Assembly (NCBI GenBank): GCA_030765065.1
Contig: CM060979.1
Location: 22,721,001-22,785,000 of the forward strand
DNA: 64,000 nt
Direction of reading: 5' to 3'
From: Deroplatys truncata
Lineage: Eukaryota > Arthropoda > Insecta > Mantodea > Mantidae
The position numbers and the translations under genes are program-made. The notes beneath the pieces are model-generated. The model searched no databases. It was not told the origin of the DNA and saw only the letters and a list, made by a program, of their open reading frames with translations. Of the stretch, positions 34,839 to 46,624 are shown piece by piece; within the stretch, counting starts at the first letter, position 1; each line of letters opens with the position of its first letter.

Positions 34839-35267
34839 ATGGGCAATCCTTCGTCTCCGCTGCCAGCGAATCTCTATAGGAGTTCTTTGGAAAAAGCTGT
34901 GATAGCATATCGCAAGGATAGTTTCAAGATTTGGTTCAGGTATGTGGATGATGTATTCACTATTATACCTCAGCAATTTACTGACACTGCCCTGATCATT
35001 TTGAATAAACAAGACAAAGGCATTAAATTCACTTTGGAAATAGGAAAAGATAATGTGCTAACATTTCTGGAATTAACGATAAAAAGAAATGAGAATACTT
35101 TAAAATTTAGAACTTATAGAAAGCCTACTTATGTGGATAATTACATAAAAACAATAACTGCAACCCTACCTCCACCAATTAGCAGTGATTCGAATCATAT
35201 GTTAATTAGTACACCTCTCGAAAGAGAAGAATATAACAATGATTTAACATATACATCAAGAATGTAG
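34839..35267 (+). pseudogene. Penelope-type reverse transcriptase core
   Basis: This is a 142-codon open stretch with the YVDD catalytic pair, the AMGNP..P motif before it and the KPT motif after it. It copies RNA into DNA at the target in intact elements. Upstream RT motifs lie in another frame, so the domain is broken. Confidence 0.88.
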
Positions 35268-35525
35268 GTATTTAAAATGCATTTACTTCACAGTTAATAC
35301 CTTAGTATAAGATATCATCAAGAAACATAGTACAGATTAATAGTACTTTATAAAATCCAAATAAGAAAGATATTTTGTATGAAATTTACATACCTTCAAG
35401 TTATATTTAAACAATTTGAAAAAATATTTAAGTGATATTACATCTAGCTTGCACCTCAAAATATTTTTAATTTGAGAAATATGTTTTACAAAACTTTACC
35501 CATTACTATAGATAAATTAAATAAA

Positions 35526-36430
35526 TCTGATTTGTTACACTTACATGACTTTCTCTACTCTTGTAAAACTATTTTTACAAACGCTTATTCTCCATCTACT
35601 TCATGTTAATCGAGATAAACATTTGCAGACTCTATCTTATTCGCTAATTTTGTTGTAGATGTAAGGGGAATATATATTTACAAGGGCAATATAGAAATAC
35701 AGTAGCCTTTAAGCATAGACATTACTCTTAATAGCTGGTTGCTACGTGCAGCACCATCCTCTTTACCACAGATTAATACTCTTTGCATATCCAAGACAAA
35801 AAAATGAATAACGAATTCCCATTTGAGAAAATAAGTATTGAAACTTTTAAGGGAATAACAAGAAATATCTCGAAAATGGTTCACTCAACAAAAAAATTAT
35901 ATGACATAAATAGTGTATTTTAACGCGATCTACATTTTTTGTGCAGTATAAGTTTGTCTCTCTCTTATGGTTTACCAGTTATGCAAAAGTCGTTCACAAT
36001 GAAGAATACTTTTGGAGACATTCCCAGAAAATTCAAGATATACATTTTATTTCTCATGAAAATATCTTAAACATATGATATTTTAATCAAAATCGTTAGA
36101 GCCATTTTTGATAAAATTAAAATTTTCGAAAAAATGTTCCATGTAAAGGGTAATGTGGGATGCGGGGATTTTCTTGAAAACCTTCGTGCCGTATCTCTGG
36201 AAGATACTGAACCTAAATACCAAGTTTGGTGTTTATCCGACTGTTCGTTTCTGAGTTATGCTGTTCACACACACAGACACACACACACACACACACGGAC
36301 ATTTTTCCAAAAATGCTTTTTTTGGATTCAGGGGGTCTCAAAACATGTATTTCCGGTGAAATCTCGGTATCGGATTTTTGGGTGGAATACAATACTTCCC
36401 CTACTTACTATACGTAGTAGAGAAAGTAAA
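35526..36430 (+). mobile_element. H element, subfamily A, inside the Penelope-like element
   Basis: It starts TCTGATTTGTTACACTTAC and ends GTAGAGAAAGTAAAA. The uninterrupted target can be read from the protein: '...attaaataaa' before and 'aaatcaggagtttatc' after encode continuous sequence into the GIY-YIG domain. Any duplication is at most a few A's. The frame from 36134 stays open for 111 codons. Confidence 0.9.
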
Positions 36431-36435
36431 AAAAT

Positions 36436-36772
36436 CAGGAGTTTATCAGAATCAATGTCAAGACTGTGAGGGTGCCTACATTGATAGAAATAAAAGAAAT
36501 TTGAAAACACGTTTGGTAGAACATCAAAGAAATGTTAAATTAAAACAATAAGATAAATTTGCTGTTGCTAATCATTTCTGGACTTCAAACCATGAAAGGG
36601 ACCATGATATCAAGCTACTCAAAGCTGTTCAGGTTTCATCAGAATTGAAAAATATAGGAGAAAATATTTATTCATCATACATTAAGAATACTTTAAATTT
36701 TGAAATCCCACTCTTTTATGCTATGATGAAATTCATCCAATCAGCTCATAGGGTGGCGGTGGGGGAGACATA
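36436..36772 (+). pseudogene. GIY-YIG endonuclease-like domain of the Penelope-like element
   Basis: The plus-strand frame reads SGVYQNQCQDCEGAYID, aligning with the G(I/V)Y...YIG core, where the second half is YID. EHQRN follows at the spacing of the conserved catalytic region, then a TAA stop after VKLKQ, then NHFWTSNHERDH. The first-strand nick needed for target-primed transcription is made by this domain in intact relatives. Confidence 0.75.
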
Positions 36773-36879
36773 GGAGTTCTCCATATACATCACAGAGAGC
36801 AGTAATTTCAGTAAGAATGAAAACAGAAGAAATTGATCCAAATAGCAACCAGTTACAACAGGGGGCAGCAATTTTACCT

Positions 36880-37765
36880 TCTACTTCACATATAGGTCTA
36901 GGGAGAGGCATCTCGGATACGGACTTTCCAGTGTTCCAGGGCGTCAACATGACCCAGTTTGCTGATGACGTCCTGCTATACAGAACAAAAGAGATACTCA
37001 GAGCCTTCAGCCCTATCCAAAGACACCCCCGCCTCGTCCAACACTGGTGCAGACAGTGGCGAATGTCCGTAAATCCGGGCAAAAGCCATGCGGTCCTGTT
37101 TACTAGGCGACGAATCTCCGCAGTAGATATACCGACATTTTCCTACCTCGGCCAGAGGATACTGTGGGCAACTTCCATCCACTGGATAAGGGCATAACTT
37201 TTCATGAACACGTGCGGGGAACAATTAACAAGTCTAAGGTTCAGCAGACTGGTTACAGCTGATGCAGAATGGGGTACTTCGGTCTATCTATTCTCTGCCG
37301 TCATTTTCTAGTGAGGCTTTACACGAAACCTCGGCCCTCCATACGTGGAGGAAGTGATTAGGCGCCGAGCTCAATTTCTACTCCAGACTGAATATTGAGA
37401 ATGCCCTTGCCAGATACCTGAGAGACTACTTTCCCATAGAACTTCGTTACAGGCATTACCGGTTTCCCCGCAGTGCCTGTAGGCACCCCCTATAACGAAG
37501 GCCCTAAACCAGCCAAAAGCACACCCTGGTTGTAAGTACTCCCATGGGAGTGGTCATTCAAAATTGAAAACAAACAATTCATTTGGAATAACTGGCACCA
37601 GCGGAGCAGCGGATGGATGCTGCTCCAGAAACCGTCAAGGAGCCTATGAAACATAGCGCTACCTCCTATCCACCCACCACTTAAAAACCCAAAATTACCA
37701 ACCTGCAACTATCCTACCATCTCTGTGTTTAAGCCCTACATAGTAGCACTTCCTAGGCTCACCGC
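36880..37765 (+). pseudogene. LINE fragment with 3' untranslated region (family L1a here)
   Basis: The frame includes MTQFADDVLLY (RT motif with the FADD box, near 36960), then WRMSVNPGKSHAVLFTRRR, typical of Jockey/R1-like reverse transcriptases. Frames shift after 37150. The region 37240-37480 matches the minus strand of 48560-49010 at protein level (NLG and SVYLFSAVIF-like pieces), and 37530-37765 matches the complement of 48005-48267. The two copies therefore share an RT end and a 3' untranslated region. It is 5' truncated. Confidence 0.8.
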
Positions 37766-38860
37766 GACCCTATCAGACTAGCGAGCGAGAGCGAGCTAGC
37801 TCGAATAGTCGACATGTCCAGCTGAGGATGCAAGGACGTACGTTTCGAAAGCGCTACTGCTACGGCCATCAACACAAAGTGCCTTTGTGATTTGAAAAAC
37901 AAAACTCGACTCGTTACTATCACTTTTAACATTACTTATAATCATACAAAACTAAGGTTATTTAATGTATTCCGTAAGTAATTAGTTTTAAGATTTATTT
38001 TTAGCGCCTGCTCTTGTATCATTCGCTGAATAGTCGAAAAAATCTAATGTAAGGTTGTGCTGTTTCTTAGGCAACATCACTCGCACTTGCAGTCATTCGG
38101 GATTACCTCTTGTTAGATTACTTCTGACAAAAGCAAAGGGAACCCCCACCGGTTCTGTGCAGTTTCTTTGGAGCAAAATGAATAATGCGGTGTGCTCGTT
38201 GAACCACGAACTGCGGTCGACGTTTTGCAACTTGAGAACGGCGTGTACTGCGATTACGCAACATATACAATTTGTACCAATGTGTCGTCCGTAGGAACTT
38301 TTAAATTGCATTCGGTTCGAATTAAACCCTTGCTGGCTGGTAATATTTGTAGAGCTATTTAATTACAGAACAAGAGCTAACCTATCAAATTTGTTTGCTA
38401 TGCTTTTAAAACTGGTATTAATTGTCATATAACGGAAGCTCTGGGTATACAGTGTCGCTGAAAAGAAGCAAAAAACTGTGATGGGTGGGCAGAAACAAAT
38501 ATTGTCATCATGGTTAATGGATTAGTATTTGTAATTCCAGTGGTTGGTTTATACACCGAAATTGTTGTACAGTAAATGTAGTTTTATAATGGAAATTAGT
38601 TTACTTTAGCATCTGACACCCAGTCTAGCATAAGACAGACACACATAGTACCGCCGCTTTATTATTTCCGACTTCTGGAAAATAACATATGTCGGGAAAG
38701 TGAGGCATTGGTTCCATGTACATGTCACAGGGACGAGAGCCAATCCAGGGTTACAACAACCAGCAGCCTTGCTGAACTCAAATAATTTCATGATATTTGG
38801 GACAGAACCACAAGGCGTCCTCAAATTCATTTTCATATAATATACTCCAATGGCGACTTA
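37766..38860. other. Unassigned region
   Basis: No gene or repeat recognised. A palindromic 'gcgagctagctcg' patch lies near 37790. Short open frames at 38055-38311 on both strands overlap and are uninformative. Confidence 0.35.
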
Positions 38861-39518
38861 CGAGGCGTGTTTTTGAAGTATGGATGATTTGTTTAAAAAT
38901 TAATAGAATATTATTTTCCAAATGGTTTATCATCATGGAAATGGTAATACATTACACCTTACAGTACTTCTGCACATAGTCACCGCCGTTATTCAGGCAC
39001 TTAACGGGAAACCAGTTTTTTGTATGCCTTCGTCAAAGAATGGTGCCGCCTGTGATGAAAGCCAAGCCTGCACTTCTTGTTTCACATCATCATCGTTGAA
39101 ATATTTTCCAACAAGGAATTTCTTCAGATGAAGAAACAGATGAAAACGCTTTGTGCCAAATCCGGACTGTAGGGAGGGTGATCGTATTATTCGCAACCAA
39201 ATGATACGATCACATCTTGAGTTTGTTTGGCGGTGTGTGGCAGGGCATTGTCACTCATTGTTGTTTCCCTATAAACCGCACACACAATTGGCAATGAATG
39301 TTTGCTGGCGTGTTCACTGACCTGACTTCACAGTAGGAGATGTTCGGTTGTTTTGAACATTTTGAAGCCCTCTAACAGCAAGAGAAAACAAAGTAACGAT
39401 CGCTCACAGCTGCGTCTGGCTTCCTAATGAATGGAGAAAGTGATCTCGCATGCTGAAAATCCCGACTGGAGCAGCAAAATATTAAAACGGTACTTATCTA
39501 CTTTAAAAACAAGCCTCG
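38861..39518 (-). mobile_element. Mariner, internally deleted (658 bp)
   Basis: The ends CGAGGCGTGTTTTTGAAGTA and its inverted counterpart (tactttaaaaacaagcctcg) are flanked by TA (38859-38860 and 39519-39520). Full mariners are about 1.3 kb, so half is missing. Only the transposase C-terminus remains, with HLFLHLKKFLVGK and SSQAAPFFDEGIQK in 38993-39196 on the minus strand, where the conserved end of mariner transposases is expected. Confidence 0.9.
38993..39196 (-). pseudogene. Mariner transposase C-terminal fragment
   Basis: About 67 residues: FHLFLHLKKFLVGKYF, an acidic run and WLSSQAAPFFDEGIQK. These match the region after the last catalytic Asp of mariner transposases. The DNA-binding and catalytic parts are deleted, so the protein cannot be active. 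Confidence 0.88.
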
Positions 39519-39599
39519 TACAATTTCAGTCTGATTCTACCTTTTTAAACCTAAGCCTACTACACACGAACAATTAATATTAATTGACCCAATAATAGT

Positions 39600-40860
39600 T
39601 ATCTATGGAACCTGGGATTTAGGGACACTGGAACTGAGCTTTAAAGTGAAAATGACAATATTTTCAAATTTAAAATTATATCTTATAAATACTCTATAGA
39701 CACCTGTGAATCAATTTGGCCAAAACGTTTTCACGATCCGCCATTTTTGAAAGCCCATACACACCCAAGCGCTCCCTTTTAACCCCACTGAACCGTTTCT
39801 GTAAGTGGTTTTTCTCAGTTTTACATTTTTGCGCATGAAATTTGTTCCTTACATTTCAGTTTTGGTGTAATTTGTACGAACATTTGCATACATAAAACTA
39901 GTATACATTTTCAAACTTTGTGTCGCATGATATCTTAAAATTAGGTGTTCTTCAATCAAGTTTTTATGCTGATTCCAGAAATAACTTCCGTTTTTTTCCC
40001 TCACGTCAGGTTTTTACACAAAATAAGTAATGTTTTAACAATTTTAATAATGAGCGTAGAAAATTATTCAAAGAGCATTTCACACAAGGTAAGTCTTTAT
40101 TCAAGAAACATTTTAAGAATACTCTCAAGAACTCCCCTCATTTATTTCATGACTACATTTGAACAAAACTTTTTAACTTTTTTCAAACTTTCTCTTCTTT
40201 GACTTCCTTGCAGATCCTTGAAGATGACTGTCCCTCCTCAACATCCAACAGTAGTCGGTCATCATAGTTTCATTCCATCTCCCCTGGCACCTCCTCTCCA
40301 TTTCCTTAATATCTTGGTGAAAAACTTCACTATAATGTACCAGAAAGTGGTCGATATGTGAATGCAGAAAATGCACCTTTACACTTATGTTACAACCCAT
40401 CTTCTTGAAATTTTCCAACATTGTTTTGACGATGGCCTTGTAATTAGGATGTTTGTTATTGCCTAAGAAGTTTTCAGTAACTGATCGGAAGGCGGTCCAT
40501 GCTTCTATTTCTGTCTTATTCATTGTGTTCTCAAAATCTTCATCCTTCATCAATTTCTTTATTTGTGGACCAACAAAAATTCCAACCTTTAGTTTGTCAA
40601 GTCTAATGACGGTAAATTTCTTGGAAGGGTACTTGAATCAGGGTCCATCCTGTGGTAGAGCCCTCACAAATTGCTCCATCAAGCCCAATTTTATGTGTAG
40701 TGGCGGAATCAATATCTTTATATCTCTGTATCTTTGAAGTGAAATTGTGAACAAACTGTACTGATAGTACAAAACTAAAAGCAGTTCTGAAATCGGCATA
40801 AACAAGTGAGTCAGAATCACTTATTAGTTTTCGGTTATACGATATCATGCAGACTAGTGT
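39600..40860 (-). pseudogene. Multicopy arthropod protein, decayed, with 3' untranslated part
   Basis: On the minus strand, PPLHIKLGLMEQFVRAL (near 40700) leads after a frameshift (near 40640) to KVGIFVGPQIKKLMKDEDF, then NFLGNNKHPNYK, VHFLHSHIDHF, FHQDIKEMERRCQGRW, MMTDYCWMLRRD and a basic tail KKRKFEKS ending at 40173. I know this motif order from a repetitive arthropod and cnidarian protein family but cannot give its function. The 39600-39850 stretch resembles 62980-63215, so the 3' region also recurs. The N-terminus is missing. Confidence 0.6.
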
Positions 40861-41200
40861 AATCTAAACTGTACCACCTAAAGATTCAAGCATGCATTTT
40901 ATATTTGCTTTATTCATTGGCTCACATAAAGTTATTTATTCTGGTAAACAAGGAGAATTTTAATACCAACAACTTCATAAAACCAAAAAATTATTTCTCT
41001 ACAACTACTAACATTACTGATGATACGTTATCACTATTTCTCGATAGTCGAAACCCAATAGCGATATTGATTTTTGAGCAACGAAGCTCAATACTTGATA
41101 CCCACTTTATAAAAACTTAAAGGCGATAGCTTGTTCACAGAATTATAATCTTATTAGTAGTTTTCTGTGTATAAACACATGTAACCAATTTTGTATTGTA
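40861..41200. other. Unassigned AT-rich spacer
   Basis: Nothing recognised. Confidence 0.35.
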
Positions 41201-41559
41201 TGCTGGTTGTTGATTGGCTATTTTATAAGCTGTCCCAAAAGTTACATTATTGTTGCTCCAAGAATTACTAGTAGCATATATACTTTCTAATTCATTATTG
41301 CCTCAAGGTTACGTCATTGTTACCTCATTGTTAGCAACTTTTAACCTATTTTTCTTACAGCTCCTGCATTATTAAATTACGTAACACATTCACATAACGT
41401 TATTACACATGTATACAATAATATAAACATATACAATGACTGTAATATACACTTTTTATATCTTGTTGTATGCACATGTTGCTTTAAGGCGGGCTGTTAT
41501 TGAATTTATATATTATATAATTAGACTGAAATCATTTAAGTGTTAAAACTACTGCCTCA
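41201..41559 (-). repeat. R3 LTR-like repeat, 5' half
   Basis: Minus-strand start TGAGGCAGTAGTTTTAAC at 41559. It matches the first ~360 bp of the family and stops at the 'tgttgattggcta' block. Confidence 0.7.
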
Positions 41560-41604
41560 CATTTCAAAATGAATTTGAGTCAATTGGGAATTTGATGTTA
41601 TGAT

Positions 41605-41670
41605 GGCAGCCCAGTTGGTTAGGGCGTCGCACAGTGAGCCGTGGTTCAAATCCCAACTATGGCAATGCTG
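41605..41670 (+). repeat. tRNA-like sequence, probably a SINE head
   Basis: An A-box-like 'agttggttagggcg' and a B box GGTTCAAATCC are spaced about as in a tRNA gene. The arms do not pair well enough for a functional tRNA, and the following sequence shows no known tail, so it is probably the head of a third SINE type. Confidence 0.5.
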
Positions 41671-42480
41671 ATTCTACCTTTCTTCATAGATGACTACAGC
41701 TTCCTAAGCAATCTGAGTATGCATTTATAAAGGGAATTAATTAAACTGTTAGATGCAAGATGTAGTGCGATTTTCGACACTAACTATTACCTGTTCCTTA
41801 ATCATTTAATGTCTTACTGTGATGTAATTGTGTTTATTCTACGGCAAGCTCTCCCCCTCCCTTTTCATTTGCTTTCAGATGGGTTTCTTGCTCTTTAATT
41901 TCGTTAAGTCTGGAGTTTAGATTTCCCGGGAGGTCAGAGTGACGGAGACAAGCGAAATAACGTTAAAAGTTACTGGTCCCACGGCGAGAAGTCCAATTAC
42001 TGCTCCACGTTAATTTGTAATAATATGGCGTCTCCAACAACAGCGACATGGTAATCACCTCCATGTTTCCGTTTTTAATTTGCTTTGCCTCATTGTTTTA
42101 TCCTGTCAGCTTTATAATCAGCCTTTATTAATGTGAACTGTCTGGGTTCTGAAGTCGCGAGGAAGCAGATGCCATCGTCAGTTACACGCTCTGTATCTCT
42201 TCCTTCCTCTGGTTGGGAGGAACACGAGATCAGACATCGGTGATTGCGAAGCTTTCATAAACCAGGAAATATCATATCTTCTTCAACATCATTGTAGTCA
42301 TCATTGTCACCAATCGATATTTCAGGGAATAAACGTGCAACTCTTGACACTTTCCTTCCTTTTGCAATTCTATGCAATTCAACTCATATGTAATTCTATA
42401 CGTTGTATTTTTTGTAACGCTCATGCAAGTAGTCCATGTATAGAATGCCATGATTACCTAAAATTACATTTGAGAAGAAG
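41671..42480. other. Unassigned region
   Basis: About 800 bp with no match to other families and no recognisable coding sequence. Confidence 0.35.
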
Positions 42481-43006
42481 TATTGTAAAATTTAAGGGAA
42501 TAAATTGTGTATTTTAACGCGATCTACATTTTTTGTGTAGTAAAAGTTTGTCTATCTCTTATGGTTTACCAGTTATGCAAAAGTCGTTCACAATGAAAAA
42601 TACTTTTGGAGACATTTCCAGAAAATTCGAGATATACATTTCATTTGTCATGAAAATATCTTAAATATATGATATATTAATCAAAATCGTTAGAGCCATT
42701 TTTGATAAAATTAAAATTTTCGAAAAATGTTCCATGTAAAGGGTAATCTGGGGTGGGGGAGTTTCTTGAAAACCTTCGTGTCGCATCTCTGGAAGATACT
42801 GAACCTAAATACCAAGTTTGGTTTTTATCCGACTGTTCGTTTCTGAGTTATGCTGTTCACAGACACACACACGGAATGTTTCCAAAAATGCTTTTTTTTG
42901 GATTCAGGGGGTCTCAAAACATGTGTTTCCGGTGAAATTCCGGTATTGAATTCTTGGGTGGAATACAATACTTCCCCTACTTACTATACGTATTAGAGAA
43001 GTAAAA
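42481..43006 (+). mobile_element. H element, subfamily A, 5' truncated
   Basis: It starts inside the family at 'aatttaagggaataaattgt' and runs to the hairpin and 3' end (tattagagaagt). The ATGTTCCATGTAAAG block is at 42727. Confidence 0.85.
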
Positions 43007-43420
43007 AATTAACTATAAAAACAAAATGCTGGGCCCGTTATAGAATGCGTTGGAAAGAAAGCATTCCCCACAGTAATAATTGTTTGTACTACGAAAGGTT
43101 AAAGGAAATGAAAAAATCAAGGATTTAAAGCAGCTCTAAATAAAAGCAATAATGCGTACAGCCCCAAAAGCATTGTAGAAACGTGTATATATTACAATTG
43201 AAGCAAATAGCATTTGAATTTGTCCTTCTCACACATTTGCCATTTTGAAATGGAATTTAACACGCTATAATATTCTAACATAAACTCGCTTCCATAGGAT
43301 TTTAAATGCCGCTCCGCACACTAAAAGAATTTAAGAGATTTAATTACGCCCAAAGTGTATGCTATGTATAATTTAGACAAGGCCGAAAAGTGTGGAGATG
43401 GCCGCTCCTAGACTAGAAGC
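43007..43420. other. Unassigned spacer
   Basis: Nothing recognised. Confidence 0.35.
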
Positions 43421-43990
43421 TCAAGAAAAGTCCTTCGCTGGTCGTCCAGAACTGTCACAACTCTTCTTTCTCAGCACGCATCGCTCGGAGGGCACCGGGA
43501 CCGTCAGGTGGTGATGACGTGGAGACAAAGCTGATGTAGGAAGAATCGGTGTCTGAAATTCCGATTGTAAATCAAACGACTCTTTATTATAAGTTAAAGT
43601 GGTAAATTTGTATAACAAATTTGCATATTCACGCTTAAGGACTGCCAAAGTATCTGCTTACGATGCAAGAATTGATGAGGTTTGCACAAATTGTAAACGT
43701 TCCACGTAATGCATAATACGTGCACGTAATCGTCGGGCAACTGACGGAGAAATTGAAGTGGTCTGTTCAGCCAAAAAATTCGATAATTCTTGTAATTGAA
43801 AACCAGTATCCTGAAGCAGATCCAAAAGCTCAGCTTTAAAAAAATTGAAAATCTTCGGTGGAACGTCTGAATTATCTTTTAAGAGTTTAACAAGCTGTGG
43901 TACAGTTTGTACAGCTTCGGGACACAAGCCGCCTAATTTTAATGCAAAGAGCAATTCCTCTTTGCGTAGCAACTCGAGGTTTGTATTCAC
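43421..43990 (-). pseudogene. Gag-like fragment of an LTR retroelement (tentative)
   Basis: One minus-strand frame is open from 43990 to 43421 apart from a single stop near 43658, about 190 codons. It starts NTNLELLRKEELLFAL and includes PQLVKLLKDNSDVPPKIF, leucine-rich helices and RRLRARIMHYVERL, then a proline-rich part. Short helical N-termini of this sort (LE.L.K.EL...L..RGL) occur in insect retrotransposon Gag proteins. The start codon has become GTG. No zinc knuckle, protease or RT follows, so the assignment is tentative. Confidence 0.45.
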
Positions 43991-44505
43991 GATTTAACTA
44001 CGAACAAACTTATGCAATGTGCATATAGGCAAGTGTGTAAAGGAGCGAATCCAACAAGTGCACGGTTGCAAATACAAGAAGGAAAGAAAATTCGAAAAAA
44101 AAACAATTAGAAGCAATAGAAATCCTTACAATTTGAGAATGTAGTACAATAATACGATGTTCATGTTTCTGCTACCATTTAAATACCGTACTGAGTACTC
44201 CGCTAGCAACATTTTAAGTAAGTGTGACATTCTATGCATCGATTACTTTTAGATCGGCCTTGCACTTTACACACTTTAAGAATAGCTCTCGATGTGAAAA
44301 AGAGACGTGCACGAAAAAAATAGTGTATCGGGCCGTGTTCTAAACATGTACACGTTACAACGTAGTAAAGGCTGATCCATGTAGGTAACCTTGCCCCGCG
44401 TCTCCTAACGGCCACGCCCACTTTTCACCTCTCATTGGCTGCTATCGTGGAATAGGTTGTTATGCGATGCAAAATAGTTCCCCATATAACCTGACCATTT
44501 AACTT
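43991..44505. other. Unassigned region upstream of the Gag-like fragment
   Basis: It would be where a 5' LTR or leader should lie if the Gag call is right, but no TG...CA unit or primer-binding site was identified. Confidence 0.3.
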
Positions 44506-44521
44506 AATATATTCAAAGATG

Positions 44522-44805
44522 GCGGCGCCGTGGCCGAGTGGATAGACCGCTCGTCTACCACCGAGGTGGCCCGGGTTCAATCCCAGGGGCCCGCATTTCT
44601 CCGGTTTTTCTCAGTTTATTTCACCAATTGCTTCATCATCACCTTTCTTTTCATCCATTACGCCTTTATTTCATATCATCTTCCTCACTCTCATACCTGG
44701 CTACGGACCACTCCCCTGTTCTGGGTTCTCCATTCTCTCTGATTCATTGTTCGTCTGTTCGACAGACCTCTGATCCTTTCGTGTCGTATGGTAGGAAGGT
44801 AGCTT
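44522..44805 (+). mobile_element. SINE-2 type element with tRNA head and target duplication
   Basis: The head 'ggccgagtggatagaccg' (A box) and 'cccgggttcaatccc' (B box) resemble a tRNA. Duplication aatatattcaaagatg (44506-44521) is matched by aaatatacaaagatg (44806-44820). It is 284 bp, with C/T-rich sequence after the head. It shares the 'ggcggcgccgtgg' start with 60184. Confidence 0.85.
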
Positions 44806-44875
44806 AAATATACAAAGATGGGCATTTCGTTTTTGGGTTATGCTCTCCACAGGCGTGTGCAAATAGTCACATGGA

Positions 44876-45716
44876 TTTTTACTTTCTCTACTGCGTATAG
44901 TAAGTAGGGGAAGTATTGTATTCCACCAAAAAATTCGATTCCGAGATTTCACCGGAAATATATGTTTTGAGACCCCCTGAATCCAAAAAAAAGCATTTTT
45001 GGAAACATGTCCGTGTGTGTGTGTCTGTGAACAGCATAACTCAGAAACGAACAATTGGATAAACACCAAACTGGGTATTTAGGTTCCGTATCTTCCACAG
45101 ATGCGAAACGAAGGTTTTCAAGAAAATCCCTCCATCCAAGATTACCCTTTACATGGAACATTTTACGAAAATTTTAATTTTTTCAAAAATGGCTCTAACA
45201 ATTTTGATTAAAATATCACATGTTTAAGATATTTTCATGACAAATGAAGTGTATATCTCGAATTTTCTGGGAATGTCTCCAAAGGTGTTCTTCCTTGTGA
45301 ACGACTTTTGCATAACCATAAGAGATAGACAAAATTCTACTCACAAAAAATGCAGACCGCTTAAAATACACAATTTATGCCATATACATTTTTTGTAGAG
45401 TGAACCATTTTAGAAATATTGCTTGTTGTTCCCTTAAATTTTCCAATATTTATCTATACTTTTTCTCAAATGGAAATTCGTTATTCATTTTTTGTCCTGG
45501 TAATGCAAAGAGACTGGAATACTCCACATAGCAACCAGCTCTTAAAATATTTGACTATCGCTTAAAGCCTCCCATACTCCGGTTGCATCTACAAGAAAAT
45601 TAGCAATAAGATTAACATCTCGATATCTCAGTTAACATGAAGCATACGAAGAATAAGCGTTTGTAAAAATAGTTTGTACAAGAGTAGAGAAAGTCATGGG
45701 AGTGTAACACATGAGA
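44876..45716 (-). mobile_element. H element, subfamily A, near complete
   Basis: Left edge 'tttttactttctctactgcg', right edge 'gtagagaaagtcatgggag'. All blocks are in order on the minus strand. A ~25-bp plus-strand H scrap (ttttgggttatgctctccac) precedes it at 44830. Confidence 0.87.
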
Positions 45717-45735
45717 TTTTTTTTAATAAAGATGT

Positions 45736-45829
45736 TTTTATTCAGGGGCCCTCAAAACATGTTTCCGCTGAAATTTTGACAGCGAAAATTTGGAATGAAT
45801 CCACTGTGTATCTGTAGTAGAGGAAGCAA
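45736..45829 (+). repeat. H element 3'-end fragment
   Basis: 'ttcaggggccctcaaaacat' through 'gtagtagaggaagc' is the last ~95 bp of the family. Confidence 0.7.
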
Positions 45830-46624
45830 TAAAGTAAAACTCCGAATGTAGTTAGCATTTTTTGCAGGTGCTACATCTTGTATATTGATATCCCACGTAG
45901 ATAACTCGTCCTTTTTAAAACGGCAGTAAAGGTGAAAGAGAAAAATAGAAGGGCCCCAGCAGCAGCTAAACACATAGCGTAACATGTGTTTTCAATTAGC
46001 TAATTAATTACACTGTTTCGAGGTAAATCTTCAAATACAGAATGAAACTTTTATGTTCCTTTACAAACGAGTAGCCCAAATAATTATTTTAAAAGAGGTG
46101 TGTTGCAGACGTTTTTATAGCACCCAGTGAAGCATGCCAAAGTAGAGCTCTTTTGTGGGAACAGGAGTCAATTAGTTAAATTAATTCATGACCTTCAACA
46201 ATGCAACATGTTTATATTTACCACAAACGTTGCAAATCTTCTACGGAATACTCTCGTCCACAAGGCATAATATTTTTAACATAATTACACGTTTTCATGC
46301 ATATTTTGCACATGGATTACGCTTTGTTTCGCTCCGTCCTCCCAAAAGGTCCTACCATATTTAATGCGGTCATCTATGCAGTATGTCGAGTGTTAAAACG
46401 TATACATTGTAGTTGTCTAAATACTCCAGGTGTACGCCGTGCATTTAGCGTCATGAACACCAGGTACATTATAGAGGTGCACACTTATGATGCAAACTAA
46501 TTTATAAGGAAGAAATTGGGCTATGCGAATATTTATTCAGTCCTTCACACTGTGGCCACTGCACAGTAGCTGGCGTGCCGCCGAAACAGTTAAAATATCC
46601 CCGCAACCACCTCACGTTATTATA
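45830..46624. other. Unassigned region
   Basis: No recognised gene or repeat in ~800 bp. Confidence 0.35.

Larger units (their letters stand above)
34650..36772 (+). mobile_element. Penelope-like retroelement, split by an H element
   Basis: Reverse transcriptase fragments show LFTNV, then AMGNPSSPLPANLY and the catalytic FRYVDDVFTI (near 34940), and FRTYRKPTYVDNYI, the Penelope-type KPT..D.Y motif (35098-35150). A frame with stops then carries a thumb-like 'YEIYIPSSYI' (near 35380). After the H insertion comes a GIY-YIG endonuclease-like domain: SGVYQNQCQDCEGAYID and RLVEHQRNVK, with one stop, ending at 36772. RT followed by C-terminal GIY-YIG is the hallmark of Penelope-like elements. The 5' part is missing and the copy is inactive. 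Confidence 0.88.

Noticed and set aside
40060..40095. Perfect plus-strand splice donor (CAAG|GTAAGT)
   Set aside because: It lies in the 3' region of a minus-strand pseudogene with no plus-strand coding upstream.
44522..44600. Functional tRNA gene
   Set aside because: Target duplication 284 bp apart and the SINE-type body show it is a retrotransposed copy.
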